DNA of 64,000 nucleotides from Limnobacter sp. GTDB lineage: Bacteria; Pseudomonadota; Gammaproteobacteria; Burkholderiales; Burkholderiaceae_B. Shown here one piece after another: positions 25,054 to 35,981 of the stretch. How positions within the stretch are numbered: the stretch's first letter is position 1; the number at the start of each line of letters is the position of its first letter. The notes below the pieces were generated by a model. It saw nothing but the letters and a program-made list of their open reading frames with translations. It searched no databases and was not told the origin of the DNA. The DNA lies in NCBI GenBank assembly GCA_029866125.1, contig JARWZZ010000007.1, positions 1-64,000 of the forward strand, read 5' to 3'. A program made the translations under genes and the position numbers.

Positions 25054-27786
25054 ATGCGTGACGCTCAAGCACCGATTACTTTTTACCGCAAAGATTACAC
25101 ACCCCCGAATCACAGGATTCTGAAAACGGATTTGGAGTTTCACCTTCAGCCGGAAAACACAAAGGTAGTAAGCACCCTGCGGTTTGAGACATGGTCGGAC
25201 GCCGTGGGCGCAGATGCGCCGTTGGTGTTGGACGGCGAAGACTTGGAATTGGTGTCTGTTGTATTGAATGGCAAAACGCTGAGCACTGCTGAATACACCT
25301 GCAACGACACGCAGTTGTTGATTCCCAATGCGGGCAGCCAAGGTGTGGTGGAAATTACGGTGTTCAACCAACCTGCCAAAAACACGCGGCTGGAAGGTTT
25401 GTATGTGTCCAACGGCAACTTTTTTACCCAATGCGAGGCGCAGGGCTTTCGCCGAATTACCTACTTCCCGGACCGGCCAGATGTGCTGTCACGGTTTGAA
25501 GTCACGCTCATTACCCACAAAGAAGCTCACCCCGTGAGCCTGTCTAACGGTAACCTGCTGGAAGAAAAATCACTAGCCGACGGCCAGTGGATGACCCGCT
25601 GGAAAGACCCCTTCCCAAAACCCGCCTATTTGTTTGCCTTGGTGGCTGGCAAGTTTGTTTGTCAGGAAGAAAAAATCCGCAAAGGCGATGGCAAAGAAGC
25701 CCTGCTGCAAGTGTGGGTAGAACCCGGCAACTTGGACAAAACCGACTTTGCCATGCAAAGCCTGAAACGATCTATTGATTGGGACCGCGAGCGCTTCAAC
25801 CTGGACCTAGACCTTGACCGCTTTATGATTGTGGCCACGGGCGACTTCAATATGGGCGCCATGGAAAACAAGGGCCTGAATATTTTCAACACCAAGTTTG
25901 TGTTTGCCAACCCCGAGTTGGCCACCGACGTGGATTTTGAAAATGTGGAAAGCGTGGTGGGCCACGAGTACTTTCACAACTGGACGGGCAACCGAGTCAC
26001 TTGTCAGGACTGGTTTCAGCTTTCCTTGAAGGAAGGGCTTACTGTATTCCGCGATCAAGAGTTCACAGGCGACATGCTGGCTGAAGGCTTGGACGAGGCG
26101 CAGTCTGCATCTGCCCGCGCGGTGAAGCGGATTGACGATGTGAAGGTGCTGCGCTCTGCCCAGTTTCCTGAAGATGCAGGGCCGATGGCCCACCCCATTC
26201 GCCCAGACAGTTATCAAGAAATCAATAACTTTTACACCGTAACTGTGTACGAAAAAGGCGCAGAAGTGATTCGCATGCAACACACCTTGCTGGGCGAAAA
26301 AGCTTTCCAGCGCGGCATGCAGTTGTATTTTGAGCGCCATGACGGGCATGCGGTAACCTGCGACGACTTTGTCAATGCGATGGAAACCGCGCTTCAAGAA
26401 AGCCAGCCCCAGCGGGATTTACAACAATTCCGCCACTGGTACTCACAAGCAGGCACACCGTTGGTGGATGCCCAGTGGAGCCAAGATTTAAGCAAAGGCG
26501 AATTGACGCTGACTTTGACACAAAGCTGCCCGCCCACGCCCGGCCAATTGATTAAACCGGAGTTTCACATCCCCGTGCGTTTGGGTTTGTTGAACCCGGC
26601 AGGCGAAGATGTGCCACTGCACTTGAAGGACAACACACAGGCCCTGCTGGGCGATGTGTTGAACCTGACCGCAAAGCAACAAAAGTTTGTATTCACTGGC
26701 ATTACACAGAAGGTGGTGCCATCGGTTTTGCGCGGCTTCTCGGCCCCAGTGCATTGCCAAACCCAACACAGTTTGGAAGAGCTTATTTTCCTGGCCAGCC
26801 ATGACACGGATGCCTTCAACCGCTGGGATGCGGGGCAAAAGGTGTACGCGGCAGCAATCATCGACATTTTGAAATCGCAAGGTGACACCCAAGGCGCGTT
26901 GGCGCAAGGTGCGGTGCAGGTGTTTGGTCGTGTGCTGCAAGACAATGCCTTGTCCGACGGCTACAAGGCCTTAACCCTGCAGCTGCCGGGCGAAGGTTAT
27001 TTGTTTGAAAGCATTGATGGCTTGGTGGACCCAGTGGCATTGCACATGGCCCGCTGCACCCTACGCGATTTGCTGGCTGTTGAATATGCAGCCCCCATTG
27101 AAACGCTTTACAGCCAGCGCAACAAGCCCGGCCAAGCCTATGAATACAATGCAATTGCTGCGGGGGAACGTTCCCTCAAAAATGTACTGCTGGGGTATTT
27201 GACAGCGGTTGGCGGCGACAATGCCTCCGGTGCTGAGGCCGCCTTGGCTCAATACCAAAACACCAACAACATGACCGACCGGATTGCGGCCTTGAACTGC
27301 TTGGTCCATCAAACCGAAGAGGCAGCCACCGCACTGAGCGACTTTTATACCCGCTTTGAAAAAGAGCCCCTGGCATTGGACAAGTGGTTTATGGTGCAAG
27401 CCACCCGCCCAGCCAGTGCGGGTAGCGGGGATTCGCAAGCCGTTTTAGGCAGCATTGAAGCCTTGGCCCAGCACCCCGCATTCACCTTGAAAAACCCCAA
27501 CCGCGCCCGTTCAGTATTGGGTGCTTTGGCGATGCAAAACCCCAGCGTATTCCACAGCCACAACGGCGAGGGTTATGCGTTTTGGGCCAACAATGTGATT
27601 GCATTGAACAGCATTAACCCGCAAGTGGCTGCACGCATGGCCCGTGCGCTGGACCGTTGGACCAAGCTGGTACCCAGCCTACAAGTCCAGGCCCAAAAAC
27701 AGCTTGAACGCATTTTAGCGGCAGACGGTTTGTCCACCGATGTGAAAGAAATCATTGGCAAAGCTTTGGCAAGCGCCACGCATTAA
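25054..27786 (+). CDS. pepN: Aminopeptidase N (M1 family)
   Basis: A 910-residue zinc aminopeptidase of the E. coli PepN subfamily, removing N-terminal residues from peptides in the cytoplasm. GAMENKG is the substrate-recognition motif. HEYFHNW supplies His304, Glu305 and His308, and Glu327 in LKEGLTVFRDQEF is the third zinc ligand. The N-terminal beta domain and C-terminal helical domain complete the usual length of about 870-900. It follows the His-rich UreE-like gene. Confidence 0.96.
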   Translation: MRDAQAPITFYRKDYTPPNHRILKTDLEFHLQPENTKVVSTLRFETWSDAVGADAPLVLDGEDLELVSVVLNGKTLSTAEYTCNDTQLLIPNAGSQGVVEITVFNQPAKNTRLEGLYVSNGNFFTQCEAQGFRRITYFPDRPDVLSRFEVTLITHKEAHPVSLSNGNLLEEKSLADGQWMTRWKDPFPKPAYLFALVAGKFVCQEEKIRKGDGKEALLQVWVEPGNLDKTDFAMQSLKRSIDWDRERFNLDLDLDRFMIVATGDFNMGAMENKGLNIFNTKFVFANPELATDVDFENVESVVGHEYFHNWTGNRVTCQDWFQLSLKEGLTVFRDQEFTGDMLAEGLDEAQSASARAVKRIDDVKVLRSAQFPEDAGPMAHPIRPDSYQEINNFYTVTVYEKGAEVIRMQHTLLGEKAFQRGMQLYFERHDGHAVTCDDFVNAMETALQESQPQRDLQQFRHWYSQAGTPLVDAQWSQDLSKGELTLTLTQSCPPTPGQLIKPEFHIPVRLGLLNPAGEDVPLHLKDNTQALLGDVLNLTAKQQKFVFTGITQKVVPSVLRGFSAPVHCQTQHSLEELIFLASHDTDAFNRWDAGQKVYAAAIIDILKSQGDTQGALAQGAVQVFGRVLQDNALSDGYKALTLQLPGEGYLFESIDGLVDPVALHMARCTLRDLLAVEYAAPIETLYSQRNKPGQAYEYNAIAAGERSLKNVLLGYLTAVGGDNASGAEAALAQYQNTNNMTDRIAALNCLVHQTEEAATALSDFYTRFEKEPLALDKWFMVQATRPASAGSGDSQAVLGSIEALAQHPAFTLKNPNRARSVLGALAMQNPSVFHSHNGEGYAFWANNVIALNSINPQVAARMARALDRWTKLVPSLQVQAQKQLERILAADGLSTDVKEIIGKALASATH

Positions 27787-27812
27787 ATTATTGAAATCAA
27801 ATTCATTGAAAG
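27785..27812 (+). repeat. Imperfect 14-bp tandem pair at pepN stop
   Basis: AAATTATTGAAATC (27785-27798) and AAATTCATTGAAAG (27799-27812) align with a one-base shift. The first overlaps the pepN stop codon. Confidence 0.5.
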
Positions 27813-27820
27813 GTTAAGTA

Positions 27821-28825
27821 ATGAGCACAATTACACTGGCGCAGTACCTCAATCAGGGCGTCACCGCAGGGCATTTTGATCAAGCGCTGGCTAGGTTGTT
27901 GCAAGGCATGGCGGATGAGTCGCAAGACATTTCTGAAAACATTCACCGTGGTGCATTGGCAGGTGTACTAGGTTCAGCCGGTAGCGAGAACGTCCAAGGC
28001 GAAACCCAGAAAAAGCTGGACATTATTGCCAACGACGCAATTTTAGCCGCCATGGAAAAAACTGGGGTGGTTGCCGCCTCGGCCTCTGAAGAGTTGGATG
28101 ATTGCTCGGTCTATGCAGGTGCGGAAGAACGCCCCTACCTGATTCTGTTTGACCCCTTGGACGGCTCCAGCAACATTGATGTGAATGTGTCCATCGGTAC
28201 TATTTTTTCGGTATTGAATAACCCCCGTACGGGCCCCGTTACAAACCAAACTTTCCTGCAACCTGGCACCAGCCAAGTGGCTGCCGGTTATGTGGTGTAT
28301 GGCCCCCAAACCACCTTGGTGCTAACCACAGGGCATGGGGTGGACGGCTTTACTTTGGACCGGGCGGCGGGCGAGTATGTTCAAACCTCGGTCAACATTC
28401 AAATACCGGCAGACACCAAAGAGTTTGCCATCAACATGTCCAATGTACGCCACTGGTATGCACCCGTTAAACGTTACATTGACGAATGTTTGGCAGGCAA
28501 AACAGGCCCGCGCGGCAAAGACTTCAATATGCGCTGGATTGCCTCCATGGTGGCGGATGTGCATCGCGTGTTGTGTCGGGGCGGCACGTTTATGTACCCG
28601 CAAGACCAGCGCGAGCCCGGTAAACCCGGCAAGCTGCGTTTGATGTATGAAGCCAACCCCATAAGTTTTATTGTGGAGCAGGCAGGCGGAAAATCCTACG
28701 CGGGTGCGCAGCGTATTTTGGATATTCAACCCACTGACCTGCACCAGCGCTGCTCGGTGTTGCTGGGCTCAGCCAACGAAATCACGATAGTGCACGGCTA
28801 CCACCTCGACAATTCTAAGGACTAG
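27821..28825 (+). CDS. fbp: Fructose-1,6-bisphosphatase class I
   Basis: A 334-residue FBPase for gluconeogenesis (and for the Calvin cycle in autotrophs). The metal-binding [13 protein letters not shown] motif lies near residues 110-122. ASASEELDD provides upstream acidic ligands, and [20 protein letters not shown] is the substrate-site signature. The start ATG follows GGTTAAG. It lies 34 nt after pepN. Confidence 0.96.
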   Translation: MSTITLAQYLNQGVTAGHFDQALARLLQGMADESQDISENIHRGALAGVLGSAGSENVQGETQKKLDIIANDAILAAMEKTGVVAASASEELDDCSVYAGAEERPYLILFDPLDGSSNIDVNVSIGTIFSVLNNPRTGPVTNQTFLQPGTSQVAAGYVVYGPQTTLVLTTGHGVDGFTLDRAAGEYVQTSVNIQIPADTKEFAINMSNVRHWYAPVKRYIDECLAGKTGPRGKDFNMRWIASMVADVHRVLCRGGTFMYPQDQREPGKPGKLRLMYEANPISFIVEQAGGKSYAGAQRILDIQPTDLHQRCSVLLGSANEITIVHGYHLDNSKD

Positions 28826-28849
28826 GGCAACACACCTAGGCCATCACCC
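28822..28849 (+). repeat. Imperfect 14-bp tandem pair over fbp stop
   Basis: Units 28822-28835 and 28836-28849 agree at 11 of 14 positions. Both contain CTAG, the first being the fbp stop TAG. Confidence 0.5.
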
Positions 28850-28850
28850 C

Positions 28851-28892
28851 CCTCTGCAAGCCTTACAAAATGGGTTTTGCAGAGGCAGTTTT
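28851..28892 (+). terminator. Probable terminator after fbp
   Basis: CCTCTGCAA (28851-28859) pairs with TTGCAGAGG (28877-28885) and is followed within a few bases by TTTT. The short T run makes it weaker than the other terminators here. Confidence 0.55.
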
Positions 28893-28922
28893 AAAAAATT
28901 CACAATAAATTTTAACTTAGCC

Positions 28923-28952
28923 CTTGAAAAGGGCTTGATGCATCCCTATTAT
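28923..28952 (+). promoter_or_regulatory. groESL promoter
   Basis: TTGAAA (28924-28929) and TATTAT (28947-28952) with a 17-nt spacer form a sigma-70 promoter. The same stretch, CTTGAAA and CATCCCTATT, partly resembles a sigma-32 heat-shock promoter. The last base of the -10 is the first base of the CIRCE operator, so a bound repressor would occlude polymerase. Confidence 0.75.
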
Positions 28953-28978
28953 TAGCACTCGAAGGTGAGGAGTGCTAA
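28952..28978 (+). promoter_or_regulatory. CIRCE operator (HrcA site)
   Basis: Perfect CIRCE: TTAGCACTC, 9-nt spacer, GAGTGCTAA. HrcA repressor binds this in other bacteria and releases on heat shock. hrcA itself is not in the window. Confidence 0.97.
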
Positions 28979-29041
28979 TAACTCTTTTGCCGAATCCAAT
29001 AAGCTTTTAATTTTAAAAAGTTTTTACCTAGGAGTAAGTCT

Positions 29042-29332
29042 ATGAACATTCGTCCGTTGCATGATCGCGTGATCGTCAAGCGTTTGGAAAGCGAGCGCAA
29101 AACCGCATCTGGAATCGTGATCCCTGACAACGCAGCTGAAAAGCCAGATCAAGGTGAAGTCTTGGCCGCAGGCCCAGGCAAGCGTGACGATTCAGGCAAG
29201 CTGATCGCTATGGATGTCAAAGTAGGCCAGAAAGTGTTGTTCGGCAAGTACTCAGGCCAGGCCATCAAGGTTGATGGTCAAGAACTACTGGTTATGCGCG
29301 AAGAAGACATCATGGGCATTATCGAAGCTTAA
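29042..29332 (+). CDS. groES: Co-chaperonin GroES
   Basis: A 96-residue GroES forming the heptameric lid of the GroEL chamber. [14 protein letters not shown] at the start and the mobile loop [15 protein letters not shown] (about residues 16-32) are typical. The ribosome site TAGGAG lies 7 nt upstream. It is first in the groES-groEL operon. Confidence 0.98.
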   Translation: MNIRPLHDRVIVKRLESERKTASGIVIPDNAAEKPDQGEVLAAGPGKRDDSGKLIAMDVKVGQKVLFGKYSGQAIKVDGQELLVMREEDIMGIIEA

Positions 29333-29374
29333 GTTTTTCAACAAAGCTTTGGTTTTACTGTAAAGAACTTTTAA

Positions 29375-31036
<1,662 letters not shown>

Positions 31037-31062
31037 TATCGCCCAAGCTGTTTCAAGCTTAG

Positions 31063-31101
31063 AAAAACCTCTGAAAGGGAAACCGATCAGAGGTTTTTTA
31101 T
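31063..31101 (+). terminator. Rho-independent terminator after groEL
   Basis: A 12-bp perfect stem (31063-31074 with 31087-31098) ends in a T run. Confidence 0.9.
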
Positions 31102-31344
31102 TTTGGTTTTTTGTTTTTTTATACGCTAAAGGTAGTTAAGCCATCGTGAATTTGGTTCAACACTCCCATTTAAGCAACCCGCTTGTAGCTTACTGGGTTT
31201 CCGTGATATCCTAGCGGGCTAAATTTAACTCAACCCATTGAAGAAGATAAGTGATTTGGTTTTTGTGGTGCACCGCCTAGATGTCAAAGACGGAAGACGG
31301 GAAGCATCGCCGCCGAATTGGCTGTCAACATTCCCGGAGAAATC

Positions 31345-31596
31345 ATGAAAGACGGCATTCACCCAAACTATCGCGAAGTTTTGTTTCAAGACATGTCCAG
31401 CGGCTTTAAATTCCTGTGCCGCTCCACAGTAAACACACGCGAAATGGGCGACTTCGAAGGCAAACAGTACCCACTGGTTAAGTTGGACGTTTCTTCTGAC
31501 TCACACCCCTTCTACACTGGCGCTCAGAACAAGATCGTGGATACAGCCGGTCGCGTTGAGAAGTTCCGTCAGCGTTTTGATCGCTTCAAGAAGTAA
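31345..31596 (+). CDS. rpmE2: Ribosomal protein L31, type B
   Basis: An 83-residue type-B L31 (RpmE2/YkgM-like). It starts [20 protein letters not shown]. It lacks the CxxC zinc ribbon of type-A L31 and has a single Cys (FLCRST), so it is expected to work without zinc. The ATG at 31345 follows GGAGA; the upstream in-frame codons are not part of the family. A leader of about 200 nt with no recognised riboswitch or Zur box precedes it. Confidence 0.95.
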   Translation: MKDGIHPNYREVLFQDMSSGFKFLCRSTVNTREMGDFEGKQYPLVKLDVSSDSHPFYTGAQNKIVDTAGRVEKFRQRFDRFKK

Positions 31597-31637
31597 ATTC
31601 AGAAGTAAATTCAGAAGTACGGTCATAAGTAAAGTCA
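31590..31637 (+). repeat. Four 12-bp tandem units over rpmE2 stop
   Basis: Units at 31590, 31602, 31614 and 31626. The first two are identical and the next two differ at three to four positions. The rpmE2 stop TAA lies in the first and, because the period is a multiple of three, recurs in frame in units 2 and 4. Confidence 0.8.
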
Positions 31638-31692
31638 GGCGCATACTGGTTTCAACTAGTATGCAACGCTTGAAAAGAATGAATTCTGAAAC

Positions 31693-31727
31693 AAAGGCAG
31701 CTCAGTTATACTGGCTGCCTTTTGTTT
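31693..31727 (+). terminator. Terminator after rpmE2
   Basis: A 9-bp stem (31693-31701 with 31714-31722) with a 12-nt loop is followed by TGTTTT. Confidence 0.8.
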
Positions 31728-31743
31728 TGAGTTGAATGCCCAC

Positions 31744-33549
31744 ATGATTACGGCTGCAACCAATAGCAGATTATCAAGACGAGTGCTGTGGGGGATCATC
31801 CTCCTGTACATCTTACCGGGCCTGTTTGCCCGCGCCCCCTGGACGCCAGATGACGCCGTCGGCTTTGGCCAAGCCTACACCTTGATGAACAAACCATTCA
31901 GCGAATGGGCCATGACCTTCATCGGTGACCGCATGTATGCCGAAGACGGCCTGCTCGCAGCATGGCTGTCGGCTTTGCTGGGCCTGTTGGCCCAAACACT
32001 TGGCGCCCCCCTGAACTGGATTGACGACGCCATGCGCCTAGGCAATGTGCTTTGGCTCATTGTGGCGGGCTGGGCCATTTGGAACACCACCTATCGATTG
32101 GCCCGCCGAGCCGAGCTTCAACCCGAAGACCCGTTTGGCAATGCCCCCACACGTGTAGATTACGCACGCGCGGTGGCCGACGCTTCGGTGCTGTGCTTTA
32201 TCAGCACATTGGGTTTGCTGGTTCGATCGCATTTTCAGGTGCCTGAAATTGCAGAGTTGGCTGGCATTTCACTGTTGCTGCTGGCATCTGTTCGGTCACT
32301 GGACCGCCCAATTGGTGCAGGCTGGATGCTGGGCTGGGGCATCGCCATTGCGTTTTTTGCGCGTGGCTGGTCGCACCTTATCCCGTTTTTAGGCATGCTG
32401 CTGGTTAGCTCAAGCACCCACCCTTCACTCCGATTTGGTTTGCTTCGCAGGCTGGGTCGCGCGGGTTTGGTGTCAGGCAGTTTGATTCTGCTGTGGTTCA
32501 TTTGGTTGATTAGTCAAGCCAAAGGCAATGTGTGGTGGGACAGTTGGAACCACTGGAATTACACACGCTTTTTAATTCTGGACCCGGAAGAGTCCATGAC
32601 CTTGGACAAACTAAAAATCACGCTGAAAAACTTGGCTTGGTTTTTGTGGCCCACTTTGCCTTTGGCGGCGTGGGGCATTTGGCGTTATGCCAAGGCATTT
32701 TCTGAGCCCGCAATTCGCTTGCCCTTGGCGGGCGCAGCCGCTGGCATTTTGGTTTTGATTATTACCAACCCTGCAGACGAGGCCAACTACCTCCCCTTGA
32801 TTGCCCCGCTTTCTGTGCTTGCGGCAATTGGTTTGTCCACTTTACGAAAAGGTTTAACCAGCCTGATTGACTGGTTTGCCTTGCTTTGGTTTACCTTTGC
32901 AGCCGCCTTGGTGTGGCTGGGTTGGTCGGCAGCCACATTTGGCCTGCCCGAAAAAATGGCACGTAATTTTGAAAAGCTGTCACCCGGCTACATACCAAGC
33001 TTGTCCATCATCGAAATTTCTGTGGCGCTGTTGGCCACCGCAGCATGGATACGGCTTGTTATTTGGCGCACAGGCAAATCATCCAGTGCTGGCGCACTGT
33101 GGAGGCCACTGGTGCTGTCCAGCGGTGGCATTACGCTGATTTGGTTGTTGCTGATGACGCTGTGGATTCCTAGAATTGATTACGCCAAAAGCTATGCGCC
33201 AGTGGCCTTGCATATCAAAGCCAAAGTGGAGCAAATGGCGGCAGCTGACTCCACCAACGAGGCTTGCGTGGGCGATTTCAACCTGAGCTTCCCACAGCGT
33301 GCCGTGCTGGAGTATCACTCACAAGTTAAATTTGTGCACAGCCCTGCGCCAGAAAAGTTTAAACAGTGCGACTACCTGTTGATGGGCGACAGCAGCAGAA
33401 CGGGCATGAAGGCGCGCATGCGCTTTGAAGCCGACCACAGCCAAACCTGGAAGGAAGTTTGGCAAGGTGGAAGAAATTCCGACCGGAAGGAAAAGCTGTT
33501 CTTGTTTAAGAGGGAAGTGGGGCAAAAAATAGCCCCCGCCGCCAATTAA
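31744..33549 (+). CDS. Membrane glycosyltransferase, ArnT/PMT-like
   Basis: A 601-residue integral membrane protein with about ten to twelve predicted helices and a C-terminal periplasmic domain (about 490-601). The acidic APWTPDDAVGFGQAY at the first periplasmic loop matches the catalytic-Asp loop of GT83/GT39 enzymes such as ArnT, which use polyprenyl-phosphate sugars. It is a GT-C fold glycosyltransferase by layout, with substrate unknown; it may modify lipid A or a glycan. The ATG at 31744 is used; a TTG 12 nt upstream almost touches the terminator. Confidence 0.7.
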   Translation: MITAATNSRLSRRVLWGIILLYILPGLFARAPWTPDDAVGFGQAYTLMNKPFSEWAMTFIGDRMYAEDGLLAAWLSALLGLLAQTLGAPLNWIDDAMRLGNVLWLIVAGWAIWNTTYRLARRAELQPEDPFGNAPTRVDYARAVADASVLCFISTLGLLVRSHFQVPEIAELAGISLLLLASVRSLDRPIGAGWMLGWGIAIAFFARGWSHLIPFLGMLLVSSSTHPSLRFGLLRRLGRAGLVSGSLILLWFIWLISQAKGNVWWDSWNHWNYTRFLILDPEESMTLDKLKITLKNLAWFLWPTLPLAAWGIWRYAKAFSEPAIRLPLAGAAAGILVLIITNPADEANYLPLIAPLSVLAAIGLSTLRKGLTSLIDWFALLWFTFAAALVWLGWSAATFGLPEKMARNFEKLSPGYIPSLSIIEISVALLATAAWIRLVIWRTGKSSSAGALWRPLVLSSGGITLIWLLLMTLWIPRIDYAKSYAPVALHIKAKVEQMAAADSTNEACVGDFNLSFPQRAVLEYHSQVKFVHSPAPEKFKQCDYLLMGDSSRTGMKARMRFEADHSQTWKEVWQGGRNSDRKEKLFLFKREVGQKIAPAAN

Positions 33550-33552
33550 TAA

Positions 33553-33588
33553 GCAGACTGAACGGCAGACTAGGCCGCAGACTCGGGC
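33553..33588. repeat. 12-bp tandem triplicate at orn stop
   Basis: Three units begin GCAGACT (33553, 33565, 33577). On the minus strand the middle unit holds the orn stop TAG. The array lies between the converging ends of two genes. Confidence 0.75.
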
Positions 33589-34172
33589 GGCACAATAAAG
33601 TGCTCCCGGTAGTGGCGCAGCTCATCAATCGACTCCATGATGTCAGACAGCGCGGTGTGCTTGGTTTTTTTGACGAACTTCTTGGCAATGCTGGGGTTCC
33701 AACGCTTGCAAAGCTCTTTCAGCGTGCTGACATCCAAGTTGCGGTAGTGGAAATACGCTTCCAAATTGGGCATGTAATTGGCCATGAAGCGGCGGTCTTG
33801 GCAAATGCTGTTGCCGCACATCGGGCTTTTACCCTTGCCCACATATTGGGAAACAAACTCGATCAGCATGGCTTCAGCCTCTGCCTCGCTGATGGTGGAC
33901 TCTTTGACCCGCGCCGTCAGGCCTGAACGGCCGTGGGTTTTGGTGTTCCAGTCGTCCATTTTGGCAAGCGCCTCGTCGGATTGATGCACGGCAATCACCG
34001 GCCCTTCCGCCAACACATTGAGCTTGCTGTCGGTGACGACAATGGCCACTTCAATGATTCGATCATTCGATGGGTCAAGCCCGGTCATTTCCATATCCAC
34101 CCACAGCAAATGATCGTCATTGCGCTTGGGCAACACTGGGGAGTCGGGGGAAGAACTGCTGGCTTGTGACAT
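33570..34172 (-). CDS. orn: Oligoribonuclease
   Basis: A 200-residue DEDDh 3'-5' exonuclease that degrades dinucleotides, including pGpG from cyclic di-GMP turnover. [13 protein letters not shown] contains the first Asp and Glu. [11 protein letters not shown] gives the second Asp, and the terminal [11 protein letters not shown] gives the His and Asp. A non-conserved N-terminal extension of about 18 residues precedes the core. Divergent from the M48 peptidase gene. Confidence 0.96.
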   Translation of the reverse strand: MSQASSSSPDSPVLPKRNDDHLLWVDMEMTGLDPSNDRIIEVAIVVTDSKLNVLAEGPVIAVHQSDEALAKMDDWNTKTHGRSGLTARVKESTISEAEAEAMLIEFVSQYVGKGKSPMCGNSICQDRRFMANYMPNLEAYFHYRNLDVSTLKELCKRWNPSIAKKFVKKTKHTALSDIMESIDELRHYREHFIVPPESAA

Positions 34173-34263
34173 AATTGATTGTAGTGAAGTGGCTGAATTA
34201 AATCTGGAAGGTATTGTCTCACACCCGTTGATGGGTAATTTCTAGCAAGGACAAAGTTGTTGT

Positions 34264-35523
34264 ATGGCTTGGACTGAACTGTTTTTATTGGCCCTTGGTA
34301 TTAGCCTAGGTTTGAGGTTTTGGCTGGCCAGCCGCCAAATACGCCATGTTGCGAAAAACCGTGCCGTGGTGCCTGCTGAGTTTCGCGACCAAATACCTTT
34401 GGCTGCGCATCAAAAAGCAGCTGATTACACCATCGCCAAAGTGCGCTTGGGTTTGATCAGCTTGGCCATCGAGACCGTGGTGCTGATTGGCTTTACCCAG
34501 TTGGGTGGCTTGGATTGGGTGCAGTCGCAAACTACAGGTTTAGCGACTGGCATTTGGGCGGGTTTGGCTTTAATCGCCGCTGTGGGTTTAATCAGCAGCA
34601 TCATCGACCTGCCTTTAAGCTATTACAAACAATTTGTCACTGAAGCGCAGTTTGGCTTTAACCGCATGAGCAAAGGCCTGTTTTTTGGTGATTGGCTAAA
34701 AGGCATTCTGCTGGGCGCTGCTTTGGGTGGCCCACTGGTGTTTGCCGTGCTGTATTTGATGCGCGAGGCGGGCCAGGCTTGGTGGATTTGGGCTTGGGCA
34801 TTGTGGTTTACCTTCAGCCTGTTGATGATGTGGCTGTTCCCCACGGTGATTGCCCCCATGTTCAACAAGTTTGAACCCTTGGCAGAAGGCACAACCCGCG
34901 CGCGAATTATCAGCCTGTTGCAACGTTGCGGTTTTGATTCAGACGGGCTGTTTGTGATGGACGGCAGCAAGCGGTCTAGCCACGGCAATGCCTACTTCAG
35001 CGGCATGGGCAAGGCCAAGCGGATTGTGTTTTTTGACACCTTGCTGGAGCGCTTGTCTGAAGACCAAATTGAAGCAGTGTTGGCACACGAGTTGGGCCAC
35101 TTCAAGAAAAAGCACATCCGCAAGCATTTGATATTTTCAGGGGTATCCAGCCTAGTGATGTTTGCCGTGCTGGGTTGGTTGATGAACGCCAGCTGGTTTT
35201 ACACCGACTTGGGCGTAACCCCCGATTTGGCCAACGGCCCTCAAGCCATGGCCATGATTTTGTTCATGATGGTGATGCCCTACTTTGTGTTTCCGGTACG
35301 CCCATTGATGTCGTGGCTTAGCCGCAAACACGAGTTTGAGGCGGATGCTTATGCTGCCGCACAAAGTGATTACAAAGCACTGATCAGCGCCTTGGTGAAA
35401 CTGTATGAGGACAATGCCTCCACCTTGACACCCGACCCGCTGCACTCTGCCTTTTATGACAGCCACCCGCCTGCAGCAATACGCATTCAGCACCTGCGGC
35501 AATTAAGCGGTGGTGCGGCTTGA
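34264..35523 (+). CDS. M48 family peptidase, Ste24 type
   Basis: A 419-residue membrane zinc endopeptidase. Several transmembrane helices surround the HELGH motif (His275, Glu276, His279) and the downstream ligand in EFEADAYAA (about 359-367). The layout matches bacterial relatives of CAAX protease Ste24. Family members take part in membrane-protein quality control; the substrate here is unknown. Its stop TGA overlaps the ATG of the pterin dehydratase gene by one base, so translation is coupled. Confidence 0.88.
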   Translation: MAWTELFLLALGISLGLRFWLASRQIRHVAKNRAVVPAEFRDQIPLAAHQKAADYTIAKVRLGLISLAIETVVLIGFTQLGGLDWVQSQTTGLATGIWAGLALIAAVGLISSIIDLPLSYYKQFVTEAQFGFNRMSKGLFFGDWLKGILLGAALGGPLVFAVLYLMREAGQAWWIWAWALWFTFSLLMMWLFPTVIAPMFNKFEPLAEGTTRARIISLLQRCGFDSDGLFVMDGSKRSSHGNAYFSGMGKAKRIVFFDTLLERLSEDQIEAVLAHELGHFKKKHIRKHLIFSGVSSLVMFAVLGWLMNASWFYTDLGVTPDLANGPQAMAMILFMMVMPYFVFPVRPLMSWLSRKHEFEADAYAAAQSDYKALISALVKLYEDNASTLTPDPLHSAFYDSHPPAAIRIQHLRQLSGGAA

Positions 35524-35981
35524 TGGGCAATCACGATCACGACCACGACCACAGTCACGACCATGACCACCCTGAGGATGATTCCCACACCTGGATGGTC
35601 ACTTTGGCAGAGCCATCGATTAAAACGCCAAGCGAGTGGGCGGAGTTCAAATGCCGCCACATCGGTAAAGATGGGTGTTGGGCTACCGAGTTGATTCACC
35701 AGCAATTGCCGCAGTTCGAGGGTTGGTCAGTGCGTTTTGATGCGCAAAGCCAGCAGCCTTTGGCATTGTGGAAGCGCTATGCATTCAATAACTTCGAGGG
35801 CGTTAAATTGGCATTGAATAAGGTAGTCACATTGGCTGACCAACATGATCACCATCCAGATGTGCAATTTTCTTATGGATTTATCGAAGTATCGTGGAAC
35901 ACCCACAGCGCAGGCGGCTTGTCCAACAACGATTGGATATGCGCGGCCCATTTGCACAAGGCTTTGAAACACCTTGGCTAA
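35523..35981 (+). CDS. Pterin-4a-carbinolamine dehydratase with His-rich N-terminus
   Basis: A 152-residue protein. Residues 1-22 are a His/Asp-rich tail (about 8 His), unusual for the family. The rest is a PCD domain with the DQHDHHPDVQFSY motif and a downstream THSAGGLSNNDW. PCDs dehydrate 4a-hydroxytetrahydrobiopterin made by phenylalanine hydroxylase and may act as moonlighting cofactors. No phhA is nearby. The ATG overlaps the upstream M48 stop (TGATG), and rsgA overlaps its end by 8 nt, so the three are one unit. The tail may bind zinc or nickel. Confidence 0.85.
   Translation: MGNHDHDHDHSHDHDHPEDDSHTWMVTLAEPSIKTPSEWAEFKCRHIGKDGCWATELIHQQLPQFEGWSVRFDAQSQQPLALWKRYAFNNFEGVKLALNKVVTLADQHDHHPDVQFSYGFIEVSWNTHSAGGLSNNDWICAAHLHKALKHLG

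Noticed and set aside
31130-31344. Zur or ribosomal-protein leader control of rpmE2
   Set aside because: No Zur-box-like palindrome or known leader motif could be recognised in the 200-nt leader.
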